A stretch of DNA of 58,995 nt, taken from Richelia sp. SL_2_1 (GTDB lineage: Bacteria; Cyanobacteriota; Cyanobacteriia; Cyanobacteriales; Nostocaceae). The notes under the pieces were generated by a model that did not search any database, had not been told where the DNA came from, and was given only the letters and a program-made list of their open reading frames with translations. Position 1 is the stretch's first letter. Each line of letters starts with the position of its first letter. Positions 58,970 through 58,995 of this stretch are shown in pieces. The translations under genes and the position numbers were made by a program. Where the stretch lies: assembly GCA_012033205.1 (NCBI GenBank), contig JAAUSO010000022.1:1-58995 (forward strand), in the 5' to 3' direction.

Positions 58970-58995
58970 AATTAATAGTAGCTTTATCGGGGAAA

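Overview
The window comes from a heterocyst-forming filamentous cyanobacterium (Nostocales; I do not go lower). The evidence is a nif cluster in the usual order nifB-fdxN-nifS-nifU-nifH, XisA-type recombinases, HIP1 octamers (GCGATCGC), short tandemly repeated repetitive (STRR) sequences between genes, and a STAND NB-ARC/WD40 protein.

Layout. 1-9.5 kb: accessory genes (small HTH protein, dynamin-like GTPase with C-terminal tandem repeats, DUF1232 protein, secreted Lys-rich protein, frameshifted NB-ARC/WD40 protein, zinc-type oxidoreductase) among several MITE-like repeats. 9.6-16 kb: nif genes. nifB is split by a 1.875-kb element holding one XisA-like tyrosine recombinase; fdxN, nifS and nifU are intact. 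16.3-42.3 kb: nifH is cut into at least four visible pieces by three complete elements. Element A (1.74 kb) has a decayed serine recombinase. Element B (15.9 kb) has an XisA-like recombinase and a phage- or plasmid-like gene set. Element C (7.6 kb) has a serine recombinase plus metal-homeostasis cargo. The flanking direct repeats are 11, 16 and 19 bp. Joining across them restores the NifH frame through the P-loop, the two cluster cysteines and most of the C-terminus. The last roughly 30-35 codons of nifH are absent: the fourth piece stops at about 42341, 60 bp before a third serine recombinase, so a fourth element (D) starts there and has no right end in the window.

42.4-59 kb: after the D recombinase comes a minus-strand run typical of the cyanobacterial zinc-deficiency (Zur) response: thrS, a small Cys protein, a DUF1636 protein, two COG0523 GTPases, folE and a deleted cysS. 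Separate genes follow: hemB with two Zur-like boxes, an Rpn-like nuclease gene with an in-frame stop, an IS200/IS605 element (TnpA + TnpB), a CPA2 cation/proton antiporter with Usp domains, and a FecCD-type permease with its binding protein. If D really continues to the window end, this block is cargo inside nifH; otherwise the nifH 3' end was lost by rearrangement. The sequence cannot decide.

How it works together. In vegetative cells the elements keep nifB and nifH broken. In a differentiating heterocyst each recombinase would excise its element and rejoin the genes. The two XisA-like enzymes start about 110 bp from an att core; the three serine recombinases start 35-67 bp from theirs, and each has a small antiparallel ORF overlapping its 3' end, a candidate directionality factor. 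Element B carries six copies of a palindromic repeat, five of them in front of its transcription units, which suggests one element-wide regulator.

Caution: about eight genes carry apparent single-base frameshifts, several in homopolymers, so some may be assembly errors rather than real lesions.
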